64,000 nucleotides of DNA from Phymorhynchus buccinoides (taxonomy: Eukaryota; Mollusca; Gastropoda; Neogastropoda; Raphitomidae): positions 5,071,039 through 5,135,038 of the forward strand of contig CM065690.1 in the NCBI GenBank assembly GCA_017654935.2. Direction: 5' to 3'. The notes beneath the pieces are model-generated. The model ran no database searches. It was given only the letters and a program-made list of their open reading frames with translations, and had not been told where the DNA came from. A program made the translations under genes and the position numbers. Below, piece by piece: positions 21,801-33,178 of the stretch (positions are counted from its first letter, which is position 1; the number at the start of each line of letters is the position of its first letter).

Positions 21801-22440
21801 TTTCTCTTCTCTCTCTCTTGCCTTTAGGTCTCAGTGTTTCTGCTGTATACCATTTATATCAAACGTGTGTGCTCGCTTTGTATTGCATTTTTGTTTGAAT
21901 GCGTTATGAATGCTAACGTGTGTGTGCGCTTTGATTTGATTTATATCAAGATTCAGCTTCGTATAAATACCGTATGTTGTTGTTGCTTTCAAGCTTTTCA
22001 GCAAAAACGTGATCGTTTCTCAGACCTTTTTTTTTTTCCAACGAATGTTCTAAAAATGCTCAAAGCGCTTGAAATAAGGCTGGGTTCACATTAGACGCGT
22101 AAGTTCCGTACGGAAAACCCTAAATAAGTGGAAGAAAGAAGGATAAAAGTTTACGCACATAGGGAAAATTCGGACACATGCGCAAATCTTTTCCCTTCTT
22201 TGTTTCACTTATTTGTGGATTGCGCACAGGTTTCCGCATGGAATATCCGCTTATGTGTGTACACAGCCTACAGAAACAGATGACAGGAAACTTCACAGAA
22301 AAAAGAAGACAAGGGTGTTGCTGAGCCGAAGACATGTCCTTGGAACTCCTTGCCCTGTTGTCCCCCCTCCCCTCCCCCTCCCTCCTATACAAACCAGTCT
22401 TTGTGCCGAAGTAGGTGTGGTGTGGTGGTGGTGTGTCAAC
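21801..22440. repeat. Intergenic with a TTCCGCATG repeat copy
   Basis: 22080-22290 (GTTCCGTACGGAAAACCCTA, ATTCGGACACATGCGCAAAT, CAGGTTTCCGCATGGAATA) recurs at 28040-28270 and partly at 37965-38085. Its ends are partly complementary, suggesting a MITE. No gene. Confidence 0.55.
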
Positions 22441-22983
22441 CAATCAATCAATGATTTATTGTCCCCATTTAAAACGAGAAAATTTGTCTTGCAGTCAATA
22501 TAAAAGAATACAAAATACAATGCAATACAATAAATGCATACACATTAAAGAGACCGCACACGTGAACACTCCCCACCCCCAACCAACCACGGCAACACAG
22601 CGAAAGGCCAGTCACAATATAACTTGCTCATCACTATGCCGCCATGGTGAAAGAGTGAAAAATGGCCACACGCAAAGACACCCCAACAAATAAACACACA
22701 AACACGCACACACACACACACACACGCATACACACACACGAGCGTGCGCACACACACACATTTTATCTTACATTTATCCACCCACCCAACACCGTCCATG
22801 GACCTAACAGCTAATCAAAGAACCAACATTTGTACAGTCTAAACTTAAAGACAAATGTGTGTGTGTGTATGTGTGTGTGTGTGTGTGTGTGCGTGTGCGT
22901 GCGCGTGTGCGTGCGCGTGCGTGTGTGTGTGTGCGCGCGTGCCTTCATGTCTGTACATATGGACATTTTAATGTTCTGAATGT
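22441..22983. repeat. SINE-tail repeat and CA/GT microsatellites
   Basis: 22441-22630 (CAATCAATCAAT..TTATTGTCCCC, AGACCGCACACGTGAACACT, GCGAAAGGCCAGTCACAATA) is repeated at 54535-54720. CA and GT runs follow at 22690-22760 and 22856-22940. Confidence 0.7.
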
Positions 22984-23195
22984 ACCTGCAGCCAAAGGGA
23001 TGTTGGCCTTTCAGGGACCGGCTTCCCCAACGGCCAGCTGTGTCCTCAAATCCCTTTGGCCGAGAGAGTGGGGATGTACCCTGGGCAAGGCATCTCCGCT
23101 ATAAAAACAAATTCTAGCCCAGGCCAGCCCGCCGGAATAGCATATCTGCCCCATTAGATCTGCTATCTGGCAGTCATGGTTGGAATCGACTGAGT
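22984..23195. repeat. Family Q copy
   Basis: GCAGCCAAAGGGATG, GGCCGAGAGAGTGGGGATGT, CTGGGCAAGGCATCT and ATCTGGCAGTCATGGTTGGA are shared with 42770-43160. No coding support. Confidence 0.65.
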
Positions 23196-23208
23196 GGCGT
23201 ACTGTGAT

Positions 23209-23856
23209 ATATATGTCACGGTAGAACCAGCGATCTGGTAGAATCGGCGATTCTACCAGTAGACAGTCCGATCGGAGTTTCTACCGGTAGAAAGTCCGAT
23301 CGGAGTTTCTACCAGTAGAATCGCTGATTCTTCTCGTAAAAACATTGATCGGACTTTCTACCGGTAGAAACTCCGATCGGACTTTCTACTGGTAGAATCG
23401 CCGATTCTACTGGTAGAAACTCCGATCGGACTTTCTACCGGTAGAATCGGTGATTCTACCGGTAAAATCGGCGATTCTACCGGTAGAATTGACGATCGGG
23501 CTTTCTTCTGGTAGAGTCGGCGATTTTTGTTGGTACAATGGAAAAAGGCTAAGGCAGCGATTTCGCTAACTCACTATACGTGAATTCTGTCGTAATATGA
23601 ATACTAGTACACAAAAATACAAAAACAGCAAAGTCCGATCAATGTTTTTACGAGAAGAATCGGCGATTCTACCAGTAGAAAGACCGATCGTAGTTTCTAC
23701 CGGTAGAAAGTCCGATCAGAGTTTCTACCAGTAGAATCGGTGATTCTTCTCGTAAAAACTTTGATCGGACTTTCTACCGGTAGAAACTCTGATCGGACTT
23801 TCTACTGATAGAATCGCCGATTGTACCAGATCGCTGGTTCTACCGTTACATATACA
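23209..23856. mobile_element. Fold-back element built of tandem short palindromes
   Basis: The ends TATGTCACGGTAGAACCAGC and GCTGGTTCTACCGTTACATA are inverted copies. Between them, three self-complementary words alternate over about 300 bp on the left and 220 bp on the right: TTCTACCGGTAGAA, TCCGATCGGA and GAATCGGCGATTC, with variants. Only about 110 bp in the middle (23525-23630) is non-palindromic. It is non-coding and can fold at the scale of the whole element or of each unit. Confidence 0.88.
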
Positions 23857-23924
23857 CACTGAGTAGGCATGTGTGTTTGTGCAAGCCATTGAGTGTGTGA
23901 ACTAGTGTGTATGTGTTACGCCCA

Positions 23925-24430
23925 ATCCGTGAAATTGCCTATTTCATGAAATGGGCAAAATGCTGTGCCCAATTTATGAAATGTGGTGGAACCTCCCTTA
24001 TAAGACTCCCTCCCACATAAGACCTACTAGCTTCTCCGAGACGCCGATTGCCCTTCTTTGTATTAAAGCACATTTTTGAACCCCCATTCACACAGGTATT
24101 GACTAAGATTGATTCAATGGTATCACACTTTTCTACATTGTATTTGCACCCCTATCCTGCCCCCCAACTCAGCCAGAAGCTAAAGCTGGGGCATGCCTGA
24201 GCCACATGTTGAATCAAACGCTTTATCAAATTAAGTCTGAATAAAATAATGTTAACTCATCTACAGATGAGATTTCTCATTCGTTTGAACCAATTCTTGA
24301 TCTATGTGTGCTAATGAACGAAAACTATTTTTCATTCATACTGTATTGCTTTTCTCAGTTGCAAGTTATAAATTGGCTATTTCACGAACTGGGCAAACCA
24401 TTTTGCCTATTTCATGAAATGCGTATTGCA
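23925..24430. mobile_element. Fold-back element, ATTTCATGAAAT arms, with MITE insertion
   Basis: CCTATTTCATGAAATGGGCA near the left and TTGCCTATTTCATGAAATGC at the right mirror each other. The word TTTCATGAAA is itself a palindrome. A truncated CAGTG-family MITE (GTGGAACCTCCCTTATAAGA, about 23985-24065) lies inside. Confidence 0.6.
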
Positions 24431-24473
24431 TATTTTTGTTTTCATGTACGTGCTTGTAATGATGCGTTTAGGG

Positions 24474-24910
24474 TCCAAAAGGAATGAGAGTGGTTAAGAC
24501 GTTCGCCTTGCTAAATGTGAAAGCGTGACTGCAGCGCGAGTGACACGGGTTCAAATCCCGACCTCTTCACCCTTTCTTTCTAGTTTGACAGGAAAATCGA
24601 ACTGAACGTCCAGTCCTTAGGGTGGGGACTTAAAGCTAGTCTGACCCGTGCGCTTTACCGCACGTAAAAATCCCACGGCAGTTGAAAGTCGGTAAGAGCA
24701 GGCAGAAATCCCGCTGCCTGGTATGGCCAAATTGATAGCTAGGTTTTCCAAATGTACCCACACCCCCTCCTCACTCTGTGCCCCCACCACCACCACCCAA
24801 AAAAAAGAAAAAAAAGGGGTAGGCTCAGCATTCTCCGGGGGAGAGCAGCCCGAATTTCATAGAGATAAGTCTCTGTGACTAGAATATACTAAATATACCA
24901 TAAGAGGAAG
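24474..24910 (+). mobile_element. tRNA-derived SINE
   Basis: The head contains GAGAGTGGTTAAGACGTTCG (A-box region), an extended middle like a long variable arm and GGGTTCAAATCCCGACC (B box). The body has GCACGTAAAAATCCCACGGC, GAAAGTCGGTAAGAGCAG and TGATAGCTAGG, repeated without the head at 61270-61480. The 3' part reads GAATTTCATAGAGATAAGTC. It is not a functional tRNA gene because the acceptor arms do not pair. Confidence 0.8.
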
Positions 24911-25014
24911 GAGAAGAAGCTAGAAAAACAAGAATTGAGAAATATTCATTTACAAAACAGCCGCAATGAACGTGTATGGATGGACTGCACTCTTCTTTTT
25001 TTTTTCTACAACCA

Positions 25015-25310
25015 ACCGATGTAGGCTAGAACACCAAGGCTACATCAAAGTGTTGTTATGTTGTGCATATTTACGAGGGGATTGTCTCTAGCCATGACAA
25101 GCTCCTAGCATAACATCATCAATCTCCAAAATCCTCCGAAGACGGAGTGTGGCTGTCCACGTGGCGAAGTAATCGAAAAGGGTCACACACACGTAATGTT
25201 CTCATCCATAGCTGGTACATTTGTACCATAGTGTTCAAGTGCTTCGGCTGTCGGGATGATCCCTGGAGTCTTTTAGCCAGGGTATGACAACAACAACAAA
25301 CCAATGAGAT
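25015..25310 (-). mobile_element. SINE-like family T copy
   Basis: Shares TAGGCTAGAACACCAAGGCT, TAGCCATGACAAGCTCCTAG, AAGACGGAGTGTGGCTG and ACCATAGTGTTCAAGTGCTT with 41395-41600, 50160-50320, 56060-56230 and 14330-14450. It ends in ACAACAACAAC. Confidence 0.7.
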
Positions 25311-25389
25311 TTCCATGGACTTTTATTATTAATTAATACAACTATAATGAGCTGCTGAGGTTTTCAACGCCAGAGCAAACGACATGTAA

Positions 25390-26350
25390 ATTATACACGA
25401 GTAAAAAAAGTGAAGGTTGGTAATGATAAAGATATGGTACAAAAAATAGATAAATAAATGAAGTTTAGAAAGGGATAAGGATATGGTAACATAAAATAAA
25501 TAGATAAATAAATAACATTTCGAAAGTGATAAAGATATAGTAAAATAAATAAATAAACAAATGAAATTAAGTTAAGTGATACAGATATGGTAAAATAAAC
25601 AGATAAATGACATTTTGTGATGCAGATATGGTAAAATATAAAGATAGGGTAAAATAAATAGATCAATCAATAACATTTAGTAAGCGATATAGATACGATA
25701 ATATAAAATAGACAGATAAATAAATGAAGTTTAGAAAGTGAATAAATGAAAAATGGTGTTTTATGTCCTCTCGGTCATGGACACATATGGGACATTTGTA
25801 AATACAAAGATGGTGTGAACAATACTGGCTGCAATGCCCGGAGGCAGTGCAACACTATAACACTTAACAATATAGATATGTGCAGCGGCGGTAACCACGC
25901 CTCGGATAAACCTCATCAGCTATGGTACCGCCACAACAGTGTTATTGTGATAACTTCGATCGAATGTCAACCGCCGGGATTACGTTCCGTTTAGTAAACG
26001 ACGACGAAAATGGTGTTTTACGTCCTCTTGGTCTGAATCAGACACATATGGGACATTTGTAAATACAAATATGGTGAGAACAATACTGGAGGCAATGCCC
26101 GGAGGCAGTACGAAACCAGTAAAGTCCCGATTTTTTAAATTAATACAGATAGCTGTAGCGGTAACCACGCCTCGGTTAAACCTCATCAGCTATGGCACCG
26201 CTACAAGTGATAAGATGAGTTTAGTAAGTGATAAAGATATAGTGAAATAAATAGATAAACAAATTACATTGAGTAAGTGATAAGGGTATGGTAATATAAA
26301 ATAAACAACAACAAAAAATGAAATTTAGTGAGTGATAAAAATATGGCACC
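25390..26350. repeat. AT-rich degenerate tandem array with two family-M copies
   Basis: Units of roughly 45-65 bp (GTGATAAAGATATGGTAAAA, then AATAGATAAATAAATGA..TTTAG) run from 25410 to 25745 and resume at 26210-26350. Two family-M repeats (25745-25940 and 26005-26215) lie between, as if the array had been split by insertion and duplication. Confidence 0.75.
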
Positions 26351-26519
26351 AAAAAAAAAAAAAAAAAAGTTTTTATTCACCAAAAATAAGTGGTAAAGGG
26401 GCAGTGTATTACAGTAAAAAAAAAAAGTACCATAGTTTTGGGACTATAAGGCGATGGGGTTTTTTTCAGACTGAGACCCCTGCACCTTATACTGTGACTG
26501 ATAATATAATTTATGTAAA

Positions 26520-26720
26520 AACCAACAAGATTGTGGCGGTACCATAGCCGATGAGGTACACCTATCTGTATTGTTAAAAAATCGGGACTTTACTGGTGTT
26601 GCACTGCCTCCGGGCATTGCCTCCAGTATTGTTCCCACCATCTTTGTATCTACAAATGTCCCATATGTGTTTGTTCCAGACCAAAAGGACGTAAAACACA
26701 ATTTTTCATTCTTCATAGTA
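26520..26720 (+). repeat. Family M copy
   Basis: GCACTGCCTCCGGGCATTGC, TCCAGTATTGTTCCCACCAT and CTACAAATGTCCCATATGTG are the reverse complement of the 1912-2135 copy. Confidence 0.78.
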
Positions 26721-26739
26721 AGAAAATGAATGAATTTTG

Positions 26740-27149
26740 GGTAAAGGTAAAGATGTGCCACCCCCCCTACCTATCTCGGTTAATTCTTATTTTTCCGTTT
26801 TTGCCTTTCTTACCATACATAAAGCTGTATTTTAGGAACATTTTCAGCTAATAACCTTTTTGGAATACTAACCCTATCCCTAAACCCTAACCCTATCCCC
26901 CACCCTATAAGACGGAAAAACGCAACGAACCACAACTGTGACAAATCGCGGTGTACTGCAGTACATAGTGGGGGGTAGGGTTAGGTTTAGGGCTAGGGTT
27001 AGGGCTAGGGTTAGTATTCCAAAAAGGTTTTTAGCTAAAAAAGCCTGTTCCTAAAATACAGCTTTATGTATGGTAAGAAAGGCAAAAACGGAAAAATAGA
27101 ATTAACCGAGAAATGCAGGGGGGGGGGGGGCACATCTTTACCTTTACCG
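26740..27149. mobile_element. Telomere-centred fold-back element, copy 1
   Basis: Arms of about 150 bp run GGTAAAGATGTGCCA.., TTCTTACCATACATAAAGCT and CTTTTTGGAATACTAACCCT on the left and repeat inverted on the right. TAACCCT-type repeats sit at the inner edge of both arms around a middle of about 60 bp (GTTCGTTGCG/CACAACTGTGACAAATCGCG on opposite strands). Other copies are at 33179-33545 and 35020-35420, with a half copy at 42944-43122. Confidence 0.9.
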
Positions 27150-28265
27150 AATTTTGTGTGAAATTTGGGGGGTTGCGCATTCAGTTGGAAAAATACAGCA
27201 AACAGTTTTCTGGCCTCCTTTAGTGTTTCCAATTCGAGTATTCACAAAATTGCACACAAGGGATCAGAAAAATCCATTTAATTATACAAAATAATACTAA
27301 AAGTTTAAAAGAACATCCATCAATAAGATTGGCAAAAGACATGTGAACTATTTAACAAGTCATTATCTGCTCAGATAAATTACATTCTATTGACTAACAC
27401 ATGTTATATTAGATTATTATGCAATATGAACTTGATAATTTAAAAACTTCCATACAGATTTTAAACTGAACACCTTAGTGGAAGCAAATAACAATCAACA
27501 TGTCACATGCATAATAAACAAAACTTTAAAAAAAAGTTATACATCAAAGTTGTTTGACTAAATTGCAAGTAAAAGATATATATTTTAAAACTTAAGCACA
27601 CAAAAACATATTGCACCTTTGAGAATAAAAGCATATCAATCAATCAATCAAATCAAAACATCTTTATTGTCTCTAAAAAGAGAAATTGCATCCGGGTACC
27701 ACGATTATAACATACGACATTGACATTAAACATACAATAAAATACATTTAACGGTTATAATATCGCAAAGAAGATTAAACGTATAGAACACACATGCATT
27801 AAAATATTCACAAGGCCAATAAAAACGCATAGAAATATATTTTTCAACAAACAAGTACAATTTAAAGTGCAACAAAATGTATGATATCTAATTGAACAAA
27901 GACCAAAATCACAGTCGGAAAAGTATTGCACACATTCAGGGTACACACTCTATTGACTTTTACTTAAACACACATGCTGGCGATCAGTAAGAGACAACAA
28001 ATTTAAAAGATTCATGATGGGCTTAAGAAATGGATAGATATTAATACATAAGGCCTCGCACACAGTACGGAAATCCCATGCGGAATCCGTAAAAAAATTT
28101 TAAATTTTTTTTGATTGATTGATAAGTAAAAGAAAGAAGGGTAGAAATTTACGGATTAGGGGAAATTCGGACACATGCGCAAATCTTTTCCCTTCCGTCT
28201 TTCACTTATTTACGGATTATGCACCGGTTTCCGCACAGAATCTCTGCATGTATGTGTACGTACCC
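27150..28265. other. AT-rich gene-free stretch
   Basis: A SINE-tail piece (ATCAATCAATCAAATC, then TCTTTATTGTCTC) is at 27635-27690. The segment at 28040-28265 is a copy of the TTCCGCATG repeat. No exon seen. Confidence 0.5.
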
Positions 28266-28740
28266 TTAACCTTCACCATGCTTCCTGGGTATTCTAGTAC
28301 CCAGAGACACATAAAAACTGTTATATCTCAAAAAGTATTTAAGCAATCATCATGAAATTTCATGAGTTTATCAAAAACGTTAATGGCTTTATGTGTCTTA
28401 AATTTCATTAATGTGTATAAAATACAAATGACGTAATATAATGCGTCATTTGAACATGCTTGTCACTGATTGCGCGGGTATCCTACAACCCATACTTTAA
28501 GGAGCAGAAATATGCCACTGCAGTGCATTGAGTATGGGTAGTGGGACACCCGTGGCATCTGGATAAGGATAAACACATGGTGACTCTTTGACGAGTATGG
28601 GTACTGGAGGACCCGCATCATCTGGAATAGGGATAAACACTGTTAAAATGCATGTCCCTTTCCTTTTTAATGAGTATGGGTAGTGGAAAACCCGCCCCAT
28701 CGTGACTGTGTAGTTGAACAGGGGATCCGGTGAATGTTAA
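28266..28740. mobile_element. TTAA-flanked 475 bp element, copy 1
   Basis: TTAACCTTCACCATGCTTCC at the left and GGGGATCCGGTGAATGTTAA at the right, with TTAA at each end. It is almost identical over its whole length to 44562-45036. Internal words GAGTATGGGTA and ACCCGCATCATCTGGA repeat. No long ORF. The TTAA target and CC-starting TIR suggest piggyBac-type mobilisation. Confidence 0.88.
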
Positions 28741-29143
28741 AATATCTATATTGTCAAAAATACAAAAAAAGCTACACAAAAAAAGCTCTAAACTCTGTAT
28801 ACATTTGTACAAAAAATATCTCAATCCTTTATGAGAGCATACCCTTAAAAATAACTGCATTTCCGTGAACCACATGAGAATTACAATAACAGCTAATATT
28901 ACACTGCAATGCTGGCAAAAACCTGTCTAAAAATCTTTTTCATGGCACGTAAACTTGGTAAATAATATGTCTTTGGCACTGTCTGAATCATTGGCCATCC
29001 TAACATAAAATTTTTATAAAATTAAAAAAAAAAAGTTTTGATAGTACACTTATCTTGCCATGCAACTGAAAGCGATTTATTTCACCATTCATTTTAAGTC
29101 TAAACAACAAGTACAACATAACCAAACACTTCTACTAAACAAC
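28741..29143. other. AT-rich, nothing recognised
   Basis: No ORF with domain content, no repeat partner noticed elsewhere in the window. Confidence 0.4.
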
Positions 29144-29372
29144 TTAACCCCTTGACTGCCAGAGAAAATTAAAGAAAAAATCATTGGGCAAATCATGCCA
29201 TGAAAAAGACAACTGATAGAGCCAATCTGACAAAATGGTCTGGGGATATAACTCTCTTGACTGTGTTAGAGCAAAAGCCCAGCATATCAGGGTTATTCCT
29301 CTTCATCTGATAACATTATCAGTGATGTCATCAGGTCAGTACGTAATACGTTGGTGGCAGTCAAGGGGTTAA
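29144..29372. mobile_element. piggyBac-like MITE, TTAACCCCTTGACTGCCA ends
   Basis: TTAACCCCTTGACTGCCAGA and TGGCAGTCAAGGGGTTAA are perfect inverted ends. A sister copy is at 56710-56887. Confidence 0.85.
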
Positions 29373-29451
29373 AACACATATCCTGGCCATATATTTATAT
29401 TACACAATCACAATATTTATTTGTCCAATAAAATGGAATTGTGTGTGTGGT

Positions 29452-29670
29452 CAGGGCTCCCAATCGTCCCGCAAAAATAAGGGGTCCCAGGGACTCCTTC
29501 ACTTACGGTATAGAGGGTCCTAGAGGAGGAATAGAGGGTCCCAGAGGCATTGTAAATGCAAAAAAGAATTTTTCTAGTGCATCCCTGGGACCCCCTACAC
29601 ATTCTTTTAGAGGGTCCTTTAGAATTTTAGTACTCCATAGACCCCCAAATGGGGGTCCCTGGGAGCCCTG
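29452..29670. mobile_element. CAGGGCTCCCA-ended MITE, copy 1
   Basis: Ends CAGGGCTCCCAATCGTCCCG and CCCCTGGGAGCCCTG-like (plus strand CTGGGAGCCCTG). Interior GGGTCCCAGGGACTCCTTCA and AGAGGGTCC repeats. The inverted copy at 36059-36275 is flanked by CACTGT on both sides. The ends are hAT-like but the superfamily is not proven. Confidence 0.8.
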
Positions 29671-30117
29671 GTTGTGGCACGTAAAAAGGTAAACAGAAAG
29701 TAATCAAAGATCAAAGATCTTATATAATAGTAGCAGGAGCAGCAACAACAGTGACGACAACAAATAAAATAAGTAAATCGACTAGGAACGATTAACTATA
29801 TTACTTCAAATTGCACAGTTCATAAAGTGATTCACACACACACAGACACAGTACACAAACAGACAGACAGACACACACACACACACATCCGTCTAATATC
29901 ACGATTAGTGGATAGACGTTAAATGAATGACACACACACACACACAAACGGACACACACACACACAGACCTCCAAATTAAAACAAAAAATCCTTGTTAAT
30001 CTTTTCTTTTTCATAATGTTTCCTCACAAATATTAATTCAAGAAACAGTTGTCATTGTTTAGGTTAGGTTAGGATGCATAGACTAAACATAAATATTGTA
30101 AAAAAAACCACTTTGAG
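29671..30117. other. Intergenic with CA tracts
   Basis: CA-rich stretches are at 29834-29890 and 29930-29970. No exon seen. Confidence 0.45.
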
Positions 30118-30159
30118 GTGTGTGTATGTATGTAGGTGTGTGTGTGCGCGTGCACGTGC

Positions 30160-30220
<61 letters not shown>

Positions 30221-30230
30221 TGTGTGACTA
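30118..30230. repeat. (TG)n microsatellite
   Basis: GTGTGTATGTATGTAGG then GTGCGCGTGCACGTGCGTGC and about 60 bp of pure TG, ending about 55 bp beyond the stop codon of the membrane-protein gene, so it is probably in its 3' UTR. Confidence 0.95.
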
Positions 30231-30282
30231 AACTACATCTCGAAATCCTGTTTCTCTAACCAATAGCAGAAGGGCACTATTA

Positions 30283-31222
30283 TTAAAATTCCGAAGTGAA
30301 GTACGTGACGACCAACACCACGCCGATCAGCCACAGACACAGGCCGGCAACTAGCGCCACCTTCAGGCAGCAGCAGGAGCGCTTCGCCTCAGAGACGGCT
30401 GAGGTAAAAACGCCGGCGTTTCGTTTCTCCTTGGCCTCCCAGGCGTGGTTGACGGCGTAGGCCCCGCACACCAGACAGCAAAGCGCGGACAGGTAGGACA
30501 CGCAGAGAAGCTGGCAGGTCGTCTTGAAGGGACGTGGCAACAGTTCCTGAATAACGAGAGAAAAATGGAGAAGAAAAAAATTGTATCAGGAATGAAGCTT
30601 TAATATACTACTCCTTGCCGACAGGAAAGAGCGATACTTTTAGGCCCGAAATGCTGATGCCCCCTGGTAACGAGTCAGGAGCAGATAATTTTCTGTGGCT
30701 ATGTTAGTATGTACTACTAGTTCCTGACAGGCAAGGGCGATAATCTTAAGTAGGAAAAACTAAGCTAACACTCTTTTATTTTATTTTTATAATTTATTTA
30801 AACTTTAAAAAAATAATAGTTGACTTATTTCTCGCATGAAAGAAGAATGGCTCTAGTGCGCTTTCGAAGGGTACTTATTTCAGGGGAGGTACTTATTTCT
30901 CATGACACCGGTACCTCAAGTGTGAGCGCTGCAGAGCAACACTCACCTCAGAGTCGACCCGCCGGACGAGGACGGGCAGGATGTTGGTGCTTTCTCTGTC
31001 AGGGTTGTCCGCGGTGTTCCTCTGGTGCTTCTCCACCGCAAAGCACAGCACCGGATCCGAGGAATCGTGGGGCTCCAACAGATCTTGATTCAACTCCACC
31101 ATCGTCATCGTTGTCGTAGCTGCGGTGCCGTGCTGTTCTTCTTCAGCAGTCTTCTTCTGCGCTGCTAAGGCTTTTTCTGCCTCCTTGGCTTTCGCGGCGG
31201 TGGTGTCTGAAGAGTCGGGCAT
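30283..31222 (-). CDS. Two-TM membrane protein, CD225/dispanin-like
   Basis: Two exons give 179 residues: 31222-30947 (92 codons, donor GAG|GTGAGT) and 30546-30283 (acceptor TTATTCAG). The start MPDSSDTTAAKAKEAEKALA is the first ATG; a likely acceptor (TTTCACTTTCAG) about 20 bp upstream suggests a 5' UTR intron. The N-terminal half is hydrophilic, Lys/Glu/Thr-rich and probably cytosolic. The second exon holds TM1 (LLCVSYLSALCCLVCGAYAV), a loop with A..K.N.G.FTSA.SEAK, a Cys cluster (RSCCCLKV) and TM2 (LVAGLCLWLIGVVLVVTYF), then a short tail. The order TM1 - AY.V - Gly/Ala loop - SxAK - TM2 and membrane-proximal Cys resembles CD225/dispanin proteins (IFITM, PRRT, SynDIG relatives), but the loop is about two residues longer and identity is low. 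Function is not assignable. It is transcribed away from Nup43, 3.3 kb away. Confidence 0.72.
30609..30940. repeat. MITE fragments in the intron of the membrane-protein gene
   Basis: 30609-30750 matches family G (CTCCTTGCCGACAGGAAAGA, CCCCTGGTAACGAGTCAGGA, CAGGCAAGGGCGATAATCTT). 30808-30915 matches 34340-34440, immediately upstream of Nup43 exon 1 (TAATAGTTGACTTATTTCTC, CTTATTTCTCATGACACCGG). Confidence 0.75.
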
Positions 31223-31264
31223 GGTGCTGCATCGGGTAACTGAAAGTGAAACAGATGCCAGCAT

Positions 31265-31560
31265 TAATAAAATATTTAATAATAATTAGCATTTATAGCG
31301 CCTAATCTTAAAAAGCCCTAAGCGCTTACAAATACAACACACCTGTTTACCCCCTACACAAGTCTTGAGTAGTCTGGATAGCTGAAATGAGTAGTTTTGG
31401 TGTGAAATGAGTAGTCCTCTTCATTAAACCATCAAATAATGTTCACTGAAATTAGGAAAATGAGTAATTAGAGCATTTGTTTTTCAATTTTGAAGAGCAG
31501 TAGAGGTCCAAATTGAGTAGAATACTACTTGAAAAGAGTAGAGTAAACAGGTTTCTTACA
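31265..31560. mobile_element. LINE/SINE 3'-end piece and family K copy
   Basis: 31268-31330 has TAATAATTAGCATTTATAGC and CCCTAAGCGCTTACAA (the 3'-end motif). 31362-31550 is family K (CAAGTCTTGAGTAGTCTGG to AGTAAACAGGT). Confidence 0.75.
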
Positions 31561-31749
31561 ATAATAAATGAATAAACCAGCAAGCAATATAAATAAATAA
31601 ACGACAAAAATATATTATACACATACACGTGCCTTATCCCGGTAGTGGGTGGATGCCTCATGCCTCCATACAGGGAGCTGGATGACCACCCACCCACCCC
31701 CGCCCCCCTACCATGCCAGCACTGGTACTGAAAAGAAAGGAACTTAGGC

Positions 31750-31910
31750 AGCCTCCTCAATCTCTCTCCCCCCCCCCCCCCCCTCTCTCTCCCCCCCATA
31801 TCATAATCATCATATCAATTCCTTTTCTCTTTTCTACTCTCCTTTTGTTCCGACTTTTTTTCCCCCATTCTCTTTCTCTCTCTCCTTTTCCTCTCTCTCT
31901 CTCTCTTCTC

Positions 31911-31997
<87 letters not shown>

Positions 31998-32081
31998 CGT
32001 GCGTGCATGCGTGTGTGTGTGCACTGTGACAGTGTGAGTGTACATACAGGTGTATGCGTGTGCGTGCATGCGTGTGTGTGT

Positions 32082-32122
<41 letters not shown>

Positions 32123-32165
32123 ATACAGGTGTGTGTGCGTGTGCATGTGTGCATGTGTGTGTGTG
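31750..32165. repeat. Pyrimidine-rich and (GT)n microsatellites
   Basis: C-run (31771-31784), CT-rich tract (31860-31935), then GT runs (31936-31992, 32078-32120) with CATACAGGTGTG spacers repeated at 32042 and 32121. Only artefactual frames. Confidence 0.93.
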
Positions 32166-33178
32166 ATCAGGGATTTTTGTTGTTGTTTTCTTCACTACCT
32201 TCAGGCTAGTGAAAATGTGTTCGGGGAAGTACAATTTTTCACAAGTAAAATGAGGAATGACTGCTGTACCATGTCACAGCCTCTATGGATCAAAACGTTC
32301 TGTCTCCCCTCCTCAGGTACCCTTTTCTACCCTCATATTTGTAAAATTGTTCAGTTGCTCACCCGGAGGGCGAGTGAAATTTTTAAAGTTTGGCCAGCCC
32401 TGCATCTCCAACTGTGACTAGCACATAGCAGAGGGGACAACTACAGGTGCTATTCTGGTGGGCAGGGCTAAAATCAGTTTATAGTATTGAGAGATGTTTT
32501 GTCCAGGGCACATCCTCACTCTCTCGGTCTAATGAATTTGATGACAGCTACTGAGCTAGTGTCAGGGGAAGTCTACTAACACCAACACCATGGGCAGATT
32601 ATAGGGGGGTTCCTGGTTGCATGGAGACCCCCCCCCCCCCTCCCTTCGACTGCCTAAAAAAACCGGGGGGTGTTGCTTACATCATAATTTGTATCGTTCA
32701 TCATGTCAGAGCTAATGAACATTGGTAGTTTTTGAAGACATTTGTGCACAATTTTTGCATCCTGTGATAGAGCTTCGTACCCATAGCCTGGAGAATGAGG
32801 CGTTATACTACTCCTTGCCGAGACGAAATGGCGATAATTTTAGGGCCGAACTGCCGATGCCCCCTGGTGACAAGTCAGGAGCAGATAATCTTCTGTGGCT
32901 ACATACCACTAGTTCCTGACAGGCAAGGGTGATAATCTTAAGTAGGTGGCGTTCGCATTTGAGGTCGCGAGACAGGGGCAGATAATTTTTGGCATAAACT
33001 AATAAAGCCTCATGTGAAATACCGGCTCCTACCACTAGCCTCTGCCATTCAATAAACGAATAAATTTAAGTACCATACATGATTAATTTTGAAATGTTCA
33101 TGCCTAAATTAGTAAATAAAATTTTAAAAAAATTTTTAATTTACTTTTTGCTCAGGATCTTCAAATAAAATAAAAAAA
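32166..33178. repeat. Intergenic with family Q and G repeats
   Basis: 32400-32570 is related to family Q (ACTAGCACATAGCAGAGGGG, CTCTCTCGGTCTAATG). 32790-33013 is a family-G MITE: GAGGCGTTATACTACTCCTT to GCATAAACTAATAAAGCCTC inverted ends. No gene. Confidence 0.65.

Noticed and set aside
26870..27015. Chromosome end (telomere)
   Set aside because: The TAACCC-like words are short, occur in both orientations around a loop, and lie inside mobile-element arms in ordinary interspersed sequence.
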